NCBI GenBank assembly: GCA_025453375.1
Contig: JALOQT010000044.1
Location: 1 to 7,094, forward strand
Source of the DNA: Phycisphaerales bacterium
GTDB lineage: Bacteria > Planctomycetota > Phycisphaerae > Phycisphaerales > UBA1924
DNA length: 7,094 nucleotides
Reading direction: 5' to 3'
Part shown: positions 1-6,236 of the stretch, piece after piece
Numbering within the stretch: position 1 is the stretch's first letter
Layout of the letters: every line of letters starts with the position of its first letter
Translations under genes and position numbers: made by a program
The notes under the pieces: model-generated
What the model was told of the DNA's origin: nothing
Databases searched by the model: none
What the model saw: the letters and a program-made list of their open reading frames with translations, nothing else

Positions 1-225
1 CTGGCCCGCAAGTGGCTGCCGCTCGTGGCGCTGTTCTCGCCGCAGCAGTTTGCCGTCACCGGCTCGGGCGGCCGGCAGATTGCCTCGATGCGCCAGCACT
101 TCAACCTCTTCAGTTATCGCCTCAGCGTCTCCGTCATGGCTGATGACCCGCGCCTGCCCGATGGCCTGATCCTGGCCCTGGGCGTGCTCGTCGCGGCGAT
201 CGAAGGCCGCCAGGACAACGGCTAA
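1..225 (+). CDS. C-terminal fragment of a scramblase/LURP-one-like protein (5' end outside the window)
   Basis: The frame is open from base 1 to a TAA at 223-225, giving 74 codons with no convincing internal start; a GTG at 25 exists but the reading frame continues upstream, so this is treated as the 3' part of a longer gene. Visible features are a short beta-rich stretch around FAVTGSGGRQIASM, then HFNLFSYRLSVSV, then a hydrophobic helix (LPDGLILALGVLVAAIEGRQ). This order, a 'reset' Gly-Arg strand, a strand ending in an acidic turn and a closing helix, resembles the end of the tubby-like/phospholipid scramblase/LURP-one fold, in which the last hydrophobic helix packs inside the barrel. Function in bacteria is poorly defined. 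The assignment is by pattern from the C-terminus only; an unrelated hypothetical protein is possible. It converges on serA. Confidence 0.5.
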   Translation: MARKWLPLVALFSPQQFAVTGSGGRQIASMRQHFNLFSYRLSVSVMADDPRLPDGLILALGVLVAAIEGRQDNG

Positions 226-264
226 ACCTCCCCCTTCGTGGCAATGCTCTCAACGCGTGCACTG

Positions 265-293
265 CCCCCGTGGCACGGCTTTCCAAGCCGTGC
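265..293. repeat. Stem-loop repeat, copy A (TTTCCAA core)
   Basis: G273-T281 pairs perfectly with A285-C293 (9 bp) around a three-base TCC loop. The 29-nt unit has the 5' flank CCCCCGTGG, a 6-nt left stem arm CACGGC, the core TTTCCAA and the right arm GCCGTG followed by C. It sits between the stop codons of two convergent genes, only 3 bp from the serA stop. No T-run follows on either strand, so a classical intrinsic terminator is not supported, though it could protect or define 3' ends. A second unit with the same architecture is at 6237-6265. Confidence 0.7.
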
Positions 294-296
294 ATC

Positions 297-1553
297 TCAC
301 CACAGCGGCCGAGCACGGATCGTCTCGGGCAACGCACGCAGCCCGGCCAGGATGTCCTTCCCGCTCCGCGGCGCCACGTCCAGCACGGCGTAACCAATGT
401 GCTTATTGGTCTGCAGATACTGCGCGTTGATGTTCACGCCCAGTTCAGCAATCAGCGCGTTCATCTTGCTCAGCACGCCCGGCACATTCTTGTGCACGTG
501 CAAAATCCGATGGCTCCGCACCGGGCCGTCATCCGCCGGCGTCTCATGCTGCGGCGGCAGATCCAGATTCGGAAAGTTCACGCTGCCCGTGCTCACGCCG
601 ACGTTCACGTAGCGGATCAACTTGTCCACCACGTCCATCGCGATGTTTTCCTGCGCCTCTTCCGTGCTGCCGCCGACGTGCGGCGTCAGGATCACATTGG
701 CCAGGCCCAGCAGTTCGCTCGTAAACGGCTCGTCATTGCCCGCCGGCTCGTATGGAAACACATCCAGCGCCGCCCCTCCGAGGTGCTTGCTCTTGATCGC
801 CTCGGCCAGTGCCGGAATGTCCACCACGCTGCCCCGCGCGTTGTTGATCAGCATCGAGCCTTTGCGCATCATCTTCAGTTGCGCTTTGCCGATCATGCGA
901 TCAGTGCTCTTGGTCGCCGGCACATGCAGGCTCACCACATCGCTGTTCTTGAGCAGTTCATCAAGGCTCCGGCACGGCTTGGCATTGCCCAGGGGCAGCT
1001 TGGAGAGGATGTCGTAAAACACCACCCGCATCCCCATCGCCTCAGCCAGCACAGACACCTGCGAGCCGATGTGCCCATAGCCGATCAGCCCGATCGTCCG
1101 CCCGCGCACCTCATGGGCACCGGCGGCAGACTTGTCCCACATCCCCCTGTGCATGTTGGCCGTCTGATCCGTCAGGCGGCGATACAGCGCGATCGTCTCG
1201 GCGATGGTCAGCTCCGCCACCGAGCGCGTGTTGCTGAAGGGCGAGTTGAACACCGCGACGCCGCGCTGCGCCGCATCATCACAGGCAATCTGATTGACAC
1301 CGATGCAAAACGCCCCGACGGTCAGCAGCCGCGGCGCCTTGGCCAGCACGGCGGGGCTCACGGTCGTCTTGCTGCGAATGCCCAGAACGTGCACCCCCGC
1401 CGCAAGCGCCTTGGCCAGCGCGGCGTCATCCATCGCCTTGGCGCTCACCTCGACACTGAAGCCCTCATCGCGCAGGCGCTGCGCACCACTGGCATGCACA
1501 CCCTCGAGCAGGAGGACTTTGATTTTCTCTTTGGGGAAGGAAGTGGTGGTCAC
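297..1553 (-). CDS. serA: D-3-phosphoglycerate dehydrogenase (E. coli-type, ACT domain)
   Basis: This cytosolic enzyme oxidises 3-phosphoglycerate to 3-phosphohydroxypyruvate with NAD, the committed step of serine synthesis. The 418 residues align along nearly their whole length with E. coli SerA (410 aa). Visible landmarks are FCIGVNQ (82-88) and SNTRSVAEL (107-115) in the substrate domain, the Rossmann loop GYGHIG (158-163) with D181 after the second strand, and the catalytic Arg240, Glu269 and His292 (in NNARG, FPYEP and TPHVGG). An ACT domain occupies about 347-418 and keeps the E. coli serine-site residues as His354, Asn356 and Asn374, so feedback inhibition by L-serine is expected. The linker before the ACT domain is about 10 residues longer than in E. 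coli. The start is GTG; an in-frame TAG eight codons upstream excludes a longer form, and no clear Shine-Dalgarno precedes it. It is divergent from rpmE. Confidence 0.96.
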   Translation of the reverse strand: MTTTSFPKEKIKVLLLEGVHASGAQRLRDEGFSVEVSAKAMDDAALAKALAAGVHVLGIRSKTTVSPAVLAKAPRLLTVGAFCIGVNQIACDDAAQRGVAVFNSPFSNTRSVAELTIAETIALYRRLTDQTANMHRGMWDKSAAGAHEVRGRTIGLIGYGHIGSQVSVLAEAMGMRVVFYDILSKLPLGNAKPCRSLDELLKNSDVVSLHVPATKSTDRMIGKAQLKMMRKGSMLINNARGSVVDIPALAEAIKSKHLGGAALDVFPYEPAGNDEPFTSELLGLANVILTPHVGGSTEEAQENIAMDVVDKLIRYVNVGVSTGSVNFPNLDLPPQHETPADDGPVRSHRILHVHKNVPGVLSKMNALIAELGVNINAQYLQTNKHIGYAVLDVAPRSGKDILAGLRALPETIRARPLW

Positions 1554-1724
1554 GGGGAAGTCTATGTGTTTGGTCTACATTCGGATCGACAGATGTGCCC
1601 AGTTGCACGCCGCAGCCTGATGAGAGGTTCGACCGACGCAGGTCGCTCGCCTATCATCTCGGCCCGGCGGTGCTGGACAGACAGGTTGTGCACACCATCG
1701 GCGATCTGAGCAAGACACATCGAC

Positions 1725-1745
1725 CCTCGGCCTGAAACACCGAGG
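1725..1745 (+). promoter_or_regulatory. Stem-loop just upstream of the rpmE ribosome binding site
   Basis: CCTCGG (1725-1730) pairs with CCGAGG (1740-1745) around a 9-nt loop; ATTTT follows, then the rpmE Shine-Dalgarno GGAG at 1751-1754. The position in the probable 5' leader of a ribosomal protein gene makes translational or attenuation control conceivable, as L31 leader RNAs are known in several other phyla. The stem is only 6 bp, and I do not recognise any of those described leaders here. The rest of the 208-bp gap between serA and rpmE contains a TATCAT (1652-1657) resembling a -10 element without a convincing -35, and a TGTGCACA palindrome (1687-1694). Confidence 0.3.
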
Positions 1746-1761
1746 ATTTTGGAGACCCGCC

Positions 1762-2001
1762 ATGAAGGGCAAGACGCACCCGAAGTATTTCAACAACTGC
1801 AAGGTCTATCACAACGGCGTGCACGTCATGACCGTCGGGGCCACGGTGCCCGAAATCCACGTCGAAGTGTGGAGCGGCTCGCACCCGTTCTTCACCGGCA
1901 AGAACGTCCTGGTCGACTCCGCAGGTCGCATCGAGCGCTTCCAGAAGAAGTTCGCCGGCAACTACTTCGCCAAGGACGCCAAGACCACCAAGAAGGCCTG
2001 A
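1762..2001 (+). CDS. rpmE: Large ribosomal subunit protein bL31, zinc-ligand-free form
   Basis: bL31 is a small protein of the 50S subunit that contributes to an intersubunit bridge. The 79-residue product has the family hallmarks HPKY (6-9), HPFFTGK (41-47) and GRIERFQKKF (55-64). Aligned without gaps to E. coli L31 between HPKY and HPFF, the four zinc-binding cysteines (16, 18, 37 and 40) are replaced by Tyr16, Asn18, Trp37 and Ser40; the single cysteine, Cys13, is off-register. This is therefore a 'C-minus' type, expected to fold without zinc. It has a basic tail (NYFAKDAKTTKKA), making it about nine residues longer than the E. coli protein. The start is supported by GGAG at 1751-1754, seven bases before the ATG. 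It appears monocistronic: divergent from serA and followed by a strong terminator. Confidence 0.93.
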   Translation: MKGKTHPKYFNNCKVYHNGVHVMTVGATVPEIHVEVWSGSHPFFTGKNVLVDSAGRIERFQKKFAGNYFAKDAKTTKKA

Positions 2002-2053
2002 GTCTTCACGCAGCCGACGATCACTCGGCCCGATAACCCATCGAACACACGGC

Positions 2054-2086
2054 GGGCCGCCCGGATCACCCGGTGCGGCCCCTTTT
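2054..2086 (+). terminator. Intrinsic terminator of rpmE
   Basis: GGGCCGC (2054-2060) pairs with GCGGCCC (2075-2081). The stem continues inward as CCGG (2061-2064) with CCGG (2070-2073), leaving T2074 bulged and a five-base ATCAC loop. It is followed by CTTTTC. A GC-rich stem of 11 pairs plus a T-run, about 50 bp after the rpmE stop, is a textbook Rho-independent terminator reading on the + strand. Confidence 0.85.
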
Positions 2087-2109
2087 CATTTCGAGGAATC
2101 GCCGTTCCT

Positions 2110-2136
2110 GGGTACCCCCTCTCTCCGAGAGGGGCG
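2110..2136. repeat. 27-bp C-rich palindromic repeat, copy 1
   Basis: This unit begins GGGTACCCCCTCTCTCC and ends GGGGCG; it matches 6200-6226 at 25 of 27 positions. In this copy CCCCTCTC (2116-2123) pairs perfectly with GAGAGGGG (2127-2134) around a TCC loop. It lies downstream of the rpmE terminator, in the 294-bp gap before the lipoprotein gene. The same gap holds a smaller inverted repeat, CCGG-TCATG-CCGG, near 2184-2196; nothing else in it was recognised. Confidence 0.65.
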
Positions 2137-2295
2137 CACGGCCGCAGACCTCCGCAACTTCATCGCGCCTGGCAACTTCTTCCGGTCATGCCGGCGAAAG
2201 TCGCCCTCTCCGTCGCCCGATAAACCCGATGCCGCGCGTGCTGCCCCCTTGCGGGTCTTTCAGCCACGCCCAGGCACGAATCGGAGCGATCGACC

Positions 2296-3045
2296 ATGCA
2301 CACCGCCGCGAATCTCAGCACCTTCATCTCGCCCGCCAGCGCCCTGCCGCGGCTTGCCCGCTGGGCGATGCTCATCATCGTCGCGCTGGGCGCGTCATTC
2401 GCCGGCGGGTGTCAGACCCTCAGCAACGGCGGCATGCAGGCCGTCAGCATCGAGACCACGCCCCCCGGCGCGATCGTCGAAGTCGCCGGTCGCGGCACAT
2501 TCATCACGCCCACGACCATCTCCCTGCCTCGCAACGCCCACAGCACGCTGTGGATCACCAAAGAGGGCTATCTGCCGCAGAGCGTGCAACTGACCGCGCG
2601 TCTTGATGCCGATCGCGCCACGCCGCGCGCCGAGTTCATGAGCATGGTCGGCGCCGCGGTCGACGCCGCCACCGGCGGCTCATGGACCCTCGTGCCCGAT
2701 GCCGTCAGCGTGCGCCTCAAGCCCCGCGCCGGCACCAAGCCCCTGCCCGAAGATGCGCCCGACGGCGCCCTGGCCGCGCAGTCCACAACCGATGCCGACC
2801 TGATCGAGCAAGACCCCGGCGCCGCCAGCCGCGCCGTGATCAAAACCATCGAAACCGCCACCGGCACCGCCAGCCCCGGCGCACCATCCAAAGCCACCAC
2901 GCCCATGGGCCGCGCGATCGAATACAACCTCGCCCGCCTCGAGCACCTCCGCAGCACCGGCCAGATCACCGAAGACGAATACGCCACGCTGAAGATCATG
3001 GTGATGACCACCGGCGCCGTCACCGCCGCGCCGACCACGCCGTGA
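2296..3045 (+). CDS. Probable lipoprotein with PEGA domain and SHOCT-like C-terminus
   Basis: The function is not known. The 249-residue product begins with a signal peptide: Arg19 and Arg22, a hydrophobic run at about 24-36, then AGGC with Cys39 as the likely lipidated residue. The lipobox is non-ideal, with Ala rather than Leu at -3. Residues 50-104 form a PEGA-type beta domain (VSIETTPPGAIVEV, then a Thr-Pro turn and ITKEGY), a fold common in surface and envelope proteins. Residues 116-143 (VGAAVDAATGGSW to VSVRLKP) look like the Gly-rich 'DAATG' segment often following PEGA domains in lipoproteins. A Pro/Ala/Thr-rich low-complexity linker (144-204) leads to a helical pair at 207-235 (LEHLRSTGQITEDEYATLK) typical of SHOCT modules. 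GGAG at 2283-2286 lies nine bases before the ATG and supports this start; Met25 would lose the positively charged n-region. It stands alone between repeat-bearing gaps. Confidence 0.8.
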   Translation: MHTAANLSTFISPASALPRLARWAMLIIVALGASFAGGCQTLSNGGMQAVSIETTPPGAIVEVAGRGTFITPTTISLPRNAHSTLWITKEGYLPQSVQLTARLDADRATPRAEFMSMVGAAVDAATGGSWTLVPDAVSVRLKPRAGTKPLPEDAPDGALAAQSTTDADLIEQDPGAASRAVIKTIETATGTASPGAPSKATTPMGRAIEYNLARLEHLRSTGQITEDEYATLKIMVMTTGAVTAAPTTP

Positions 3046-3095
3046 TGACTATCGCGCCGTGAGTTCCGCCTCACGGAAGACCCCCGAATCACCCA

Positions 3096-3189
3096 CACCC
3101 CTTCTCGCGCCGCGCGGGAGAAGGTGCCAAGCGAGCCTTGGGGGGGCAGCGAGCAAAGGCGGATGACGGTGCGACCCTCGGCGCGTCAT
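3096..3189. repeat. Composite hairpin-rich intergenic repeat-like element
   Basis: Three inverted repeats follow one another: CCTTCTC (3100-3106) with GAGAAGG (3118-3124), CCAAG (3127-3131) with CTTGG (3137-3141), and ATGACG (3163-3168) with CGTCAT (3184-3189). The wording (a C-rich arm, GAGAAGGTGCC, then GGCGGATGACGGTG) resembles intergenic repeats seen in many GC-rich bacterial genomes. It lies between the stop codons of the convergent lipoprotein and pseudouridine synthase genes. The first stem shares ACCCCyTCTC...GAGArGG with the repeat at 2110-2136. No protein is evident in the whole 3046-3292 gap. Confidence 0.45.
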
Positions 3190-3292
3190 GCGATCACCCA
3201 ACTCTGCCGCTCGACTGCGCTCAGCCCGTCACGGTCACACTCTCCTTCTCCGAGCTTTGGGTCTCCCCGCAATCACCACCCCTTCGCCAGCC

Positions 3293-4084
3293 TCACGTTT
3301 CCTCACCCGGCAGCTCAATCCGCAGCCGCTTGGCCGTGCCCTTGAGGTCTTTCGGGAACGCGCTGCGCACATCGACCGTCGCCCCGCTGATCGGGTGTGT
3401 GAAGCTCAACCGCCACGCGTGCAGGGCCAGTCGGGGCGACAACCCCGCCACCGCCGCCGACGCATACAGCCCATCACCGGCGATCGGACAGCCGATCGCC
3501 TCCAGATGCACGCGTACTTGATGCAGCCGCCCCGTCAGCGGCCGGCACTCCAGCAGTGCCCCCGCCTGACGGCCAATCGCACTGATCGCCAGCACGCGAT
3601 AGGCCGTCTGCGCATCCTTCCCGCGCCCGTGGATCCGCGCCAGCTTCTTCTCCCCGACATGCCTCCACGCCCCAGGCCCGCTGGTGCTCTTCGGGTCGCT
3701 CTCGGCAATCGGCTTGTTGATCACCCCCGCATCGGTGCTCGGCGCCTTGGCCGCGATGGCCCAGTAGAACTTGCGGATCGTCCGGGCCTCAAACTGCTCG
3801 CGCAGCCCGTCATACGCGTCGGCCGTCCGCGCCAGCACGACCAGCCCGCTCGTCTCGCGATCCAGCCGATGCAGCAATCCAAAGTCCCGCACCGCCCCGA
3901 GGTTCGTCAGCTGATTGCCCAGCCGCCCATCCTCCAGCGCAAAGACGCCATTGAGCAGCGCATCATCCTCATGCCCCTTGCCCGGCTGCGTCACCAGCCC
4001 CGCACGCTTGTGCACCACCAGCACATGCTCATCGATGTACTGCACGCCGACACTCACCGCTTCATTGGCCACAGGTGCAGGCAT
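3293..4084 (-). CDS. RluA-family RNA pseudouridine synthase
   Basis: This protein is expected to isomerise specific uridines to pseudouridine in rRNA or tRNA. The 263-residue product carries motif II as HRLDRETSGLVVLAR (from residue 72), with the catalytic aspartate at position 75. Other family segments are the early IDEHVLVVHKRAGLVTQPG, then KFYWAI, LECRPLTGRLHQVRVHL and GDGLYA, and the closing LALHAWRLSFTHPISG. There is no N-terminal S4 domain, so it is nearer in plan to RluA or TruC than to RluD; the target site cannot be read from sequence. I chose ATG at 4084 because AAGGAG (4094-4089) precedes it; a GTG at 4105 would add seven residues but has no ribosome site. The Shine-Dalgarno overlaps the pgl TAA, so the two genes are probably co-transcribed and translationally coupled, with eight bases between them. 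Confidence 0.9.
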   Translation of the reverse strand: MPAPVANEAVSVGVQYIDEHVLVVHKRAGLVTQPGKGHEDDALLNGVFALEDGRLGNQLTNLGAVRDFGLLHRLDRETSGLVVLARTADAYDGLREQFEARTIRKFYWAIAAKAPSTDAGVINKPIAESDPKSTSGPGAWRHVGEKKLARIHGRGKDAQTAYRVLAISAIGRQAGALLECRPLTGRLHQVRVHLEAIGCPIAGDGLYASAAVAGLSPRLALHAWRLSFTHPISGATVDVRSAFPKDLKGTAKRLRIELPGEET

Positions 4085-4092
4085 GAGTCTCC

Positions 4093-4899
4093 TTATCGCG
4101 GGCACGCATCTTCATCCAGGAACCACGCCAGTTCGCCGCCACCCACCTCGCGCGGCCGGATCGACAAAATCGGCAGTTCATCCTCCGCCGCACGGCTGTT
4201 CAGCCCCGAGGCCTTCGCCACCTTCCCGATCATCTCGCGCTTGCCCGCCCCTGTCACCAGCACGCTGACGTGCCTCGCCTTGTTGATCAGATGCTGCGTC
4301 ATCGTCACCCGGTCCGGCGGCGTCACCTCCGGCCCGCTGTTGATCAGCACATCCCGCGCCGGATTGCTCGCATCCCGCAGTGCCCGGCTGCGCGGAAACA
4401 AACTCGCCGTGTGCCCGTCACCACCCATCCCCAGCACCACATAATCCAGCCGCTGCTGCCCACCCCGACGCCACTCCAGCGTCGACCGCAGCTCCGCCTC
4501 ATACCGCTCATCACACCGATCCTCCATCGCCCGCATCGGATGCACCTGCGACTTCGGAATCCCCGCGTGCTCGACGATCAAGTCGTGAATCTGCCGATAG
4601 TTGCTCCGCTCATCCTCAAACGGCAGACGCCGCTCATCAACGATCCACAGATGCGTCCGCTCCCACGGCAGGTGCCGATACGTCGGGTCCAGCATCAGCC
4701 GCCGATACAAAGGCAGCGGCGTGCTCCCCCCGCTCAGCGCTAGGTGAAAATCCCCCAGCGCCCGCACACACGCCACCGCCACACCCGTCAGCGATAACGC
4801 CAGTTCATCAATCGCATCATCAGCATGCCCACGCACCACCACCGACCCCGGCAACCCCGGCGCCGACGGCGGCATCTCCACCTCATACGGATCGCTCAT
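4093..4899 (-). CDS. pgl: 6-phosphogluconolactonase
   Basis: This cytosolic enzyme hydrolyses 6-phosphogluconolactone to 6-phosphogluconate in the oxidative pentose phosphate pathway. The 268 residues show the DevB/SOL-type signature in order: LALSGGSTPLPLY (53-65), WIVDERRLPFEDERSNYR (85-102), LDYVVLGMGGDGHTASLFP (151-169), RVTMT (197-201), a nucleotide-like VSVLVTGAGKRE (211-222) and the terminal LAWFLDEDA (257-265). Length and motif order are normal for the non-beta-propeller family; YbhE-type lactonases are unrelated and excluded. ATG at 4899 was chosen; a GTG at 4941 would add 14 Gly/Arg-rich residues that look non-coding, and neither start has a strong Shine-Dalgarno. It is first in an apparent operon with the pseudouridine synthase and divergent from fbaB. 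No glucose-6-phosphate dehydrogenase gene is adjacent within the window. Confidence 0.92.
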   Translation of the reverse strand: MSDPYEVEMPPSAPGLPGSVVVRGHADDAIDELALSLTGVAVACVRALGDFHLALSGGSTPLPLYRRLMLDPTYRHLPWERTHLWIVDERRLPFEDERSNYRQIHDLIVEHAGIPKSQVHPMRAMEDRCDERYEAELRSTLEWRRGGQQRLDYVVLGMGGDGHTASLFPRSRALRDASNPARDVLINSGPEVTPPDRVTMTQHLINKARHVSVLVTGAGKREMIGKVAKASGLNSRAAEDELPILSIRPREVGGGELAWFLDEDACPR

Positions 4900-4975
4900 G
4901 CGGGCAGGATATCCACGCCCAGCCAGCCCTCCCCCGCGCACACGCCCCGCGGCATAACCGCCCCATCCCCCGACC

Positions 4976-5010
4976 TAGAATCCCCGTCACGCCAGCGCCC
5001 TGGCGTGGCG
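4976..5010 (+). promoter_or_regulatory. Putative fbaB promoter -10 and leader stem-loop/operator
   Basis: TAGAAT (4976-4981) matches the sigma70-type -10 consensus at five of six positions, but no good -35 is seen 16-18 bp upstream. Directly downstream, CACGCCAG (4988-4995) and CTGGCGTG (5000-5007) form a perfect inverted repeat with a CGCC loop; it extends outward to 11 pairs (4985-5010) through one T-G wobble. If the -10 is real, transcription would begin at about the first base of the 8-bp core stem, placing a hairpin at the mRNA 5' end. As DNA it could equally be an operator. There is no T-run, so it is not a terminator. Confidence 0.4.
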
Positions 5011-5044
5011 ATCCACGTTCATCACCCTCTTCGGAGCTGCCACT

Positions 5045-6190
5045 ATGTCCGCCACCGCTGTGCTCAATGGTGCCCCCTCGACCAACGTTCGTTCCGTCCT
5101 CGGCGCCTCCGCCGACGGGCTGCTCGGCCACAAGGCCAAGGTCAGCCGCGAGCACATTCACGCCCCCGGGCCGGACTTTGTCGACCGCGTCTTCGCCCAG
5201 ACTGACCGCCCCGTGCCGGTCCTTCGCAACTTCCAGACGATCCTCAACACCGGCCGCCTCGCCGGCACCGGCTACGTCTCCATCCTCCCGGTCGACCAGG
5301 GCATCGAGCACTCCGCCGGCGCCTCTTTCGCCCCCAACCCGGCGTACTTCGACCCCGAGAACATCGTCAAGCTCGCCATCGACGGCGGGTGCAACGCCGT
5401 CGCCAGCACCATCGGCGTCCTCGGCGCCGTCGCCCGCAAATACGCCCACAAAATCCCCTTCCTCGTCAAGTTCAACCACAACGAGATGCTGACCAGCCCC
5501 AACATCTTCAAGCAGTCATACTTCGGCAGCGTCAAGCAGTGCTACGAAATGGGCGCGCTGGCCGTCGGCGCCACCGTCTACTTCGGCAGCGAAAACAGCC
5601 GCGAGGAAATCAAGTACGTCAGCGACATGTTCGAGGAGGCCCACTCCTACGGCATGGTCACCGTTCTCTGGTGCTACACCCGCAGCAACTCCTTCAAGGT
5701 CAAGCACGCTGACGGCCCCAATGCGGGCAAGTCCACCGACTACCACTCCAGCGCCGACCTCACCGGCCAGGCCAACCACCTCGGCGCGACGATCAAGGCC
5801 GACATCATCAAGCAGAAACTCCCGACCAACAACGGTGGCTACGCCGCGCTCAACAGCGGCGGCTCCTCCTACGGCAAGTGGGACAAGCGCGTCTACACCG
5901 ACCTCTGCGGCTCCGACGCCACCGGCGCCGGCGGCCACGCCATCGACCTCTGCCGCTACCAGGTCCTCAACAACTACATGGGCCGCGTCCCCCTGATCAA
6001 CTCCGGCGGCGAAAGCAAGGGCGCCGGCGACATGGAAGAAGCCGTCATGACCGCCGTCGTCAACAAGCGCGCCGGCGGCATGGGCCTCATCTCCGGCCGC
6101 AAAGCCTTCCAAAAGCCCATGGCCGACGGCGTCAAACTCCTCCACGCCGTGCAGGACGTCTACCTGGACAAGAGCGTCACGATCGCGTAA
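5045..6190 (+). CDS. fbaB: Class I fructose-bisphosphate aldolase (DhnA/FbaB type)
   Basis: This cytosolic enzyme of glycolysis and gluconeogenesis reversibly cleaves fructose 1,6-bisphosphate to dihydroxyacetone phosphate and glyceraldehyde 3-phosphate through a Schiff base, without metal. The 381 residues follow E. coli FbaB closely: DFVDRVF (44-50), [19 protein letters not shown] (59-77), [17 protein letters not shown] (79-95), [11 protein letters not shown] (137-147), [14 protein letters not shown] (173-186), the [19 protein letters not shown] segment (232-250), LINSGG (317-322) and [16 protein letters not shown] (340-355). The Schiff-base lysine is probably Lys256 in ADIIKQK, by analogy with archaeal-type class I aldolases. 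It is some 30 residues longer than E. coli FbaB because of an extra N-terminus and two loops, at about 218-230 and 270-297. GGAG at 5033-5036, eight bases before the ATG, supports the start. Confidence 0.95.
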   Translation: MSATAVLNGAPSTNVRSVLGASADGLLGHKAKVSREHIHAPGPDFVDRVFAQTDRPVPVLRNFQTILNTGRLAGTGYVSILPVDQGIEHSAGASFAPNPAYFDPENIVKLAIDGGCNAVASTIGVLGAVARKYAHKIPFLVKFNHNEMLTSPNIFKQSYFGSVKQCYEMGALAVGATVYFGSENSREEIKYVSDMFEEAHSYGMVTVLWCYTRSNSFKVKHADGPNAGKSTDYHSSADLTGQANHLGATIKADIIKQKLPTNNGGYAALNSGGSSYGKWDKRVYTDLCGSDATGAGGHAIDLCRYQVLNNYMGRVPLINSGGESKGAGDMEEAVMTAVVNKRAGGMGLISGRKAFQKPMADGVKLLHAVQDVYLDKSVTIA

Positions 6191-6199
6191 ATCGGTCAC

Positions 6200-6226
6200 G
6201 GGTACCCCCTCTCTCCTACAGGGGCG
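6200..6226. repeat. 27-bp C-rich repeat, copy 2
   Basis: This copy matches 2110-2136 except at two bases (positions 6217 and 6219). The changes break the middle of the stem: only CCCCT (6206-6210) with AGGGG (6220-6224) remains, around a nine-base loop. It starts 10 bp after the fbaB stop and 11 bp before the TTTCCAA stem-loop at 6237-6265, so two repeat classes are stacked at this gene end. Confidence 0.65.
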
Positions 6227-6236
6227 TCACCAAACA

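Noticed and set aside
265..293. Intrinsic terminator for the convergent genes
   Set aside because: The stem is good but no T-run follows on either strand, so it is kept as a repeat element.
270..1709. A 479-codon open frame on the + strand
   Set aside because: It lies opposite serA for most of its length; its His/Arg/Gln-rich translation has no domain pattern, and serA on the other strand is unmistakable.
4380..5492. A 370-codon open frame on the + strand
   Set aside because: Its translation is Pro/Ala/Ser/Thr low complexity and it runs across pgl antisense and into fbaB in another frame. It is a GC-content artefact.
5516..6199. A 227-codon open frame antisense to fbaB
   Set aside because: The Val/Gly/Ala/Asp-rich translation is the typical complement of a GC-rich gene; fbaB is certain.
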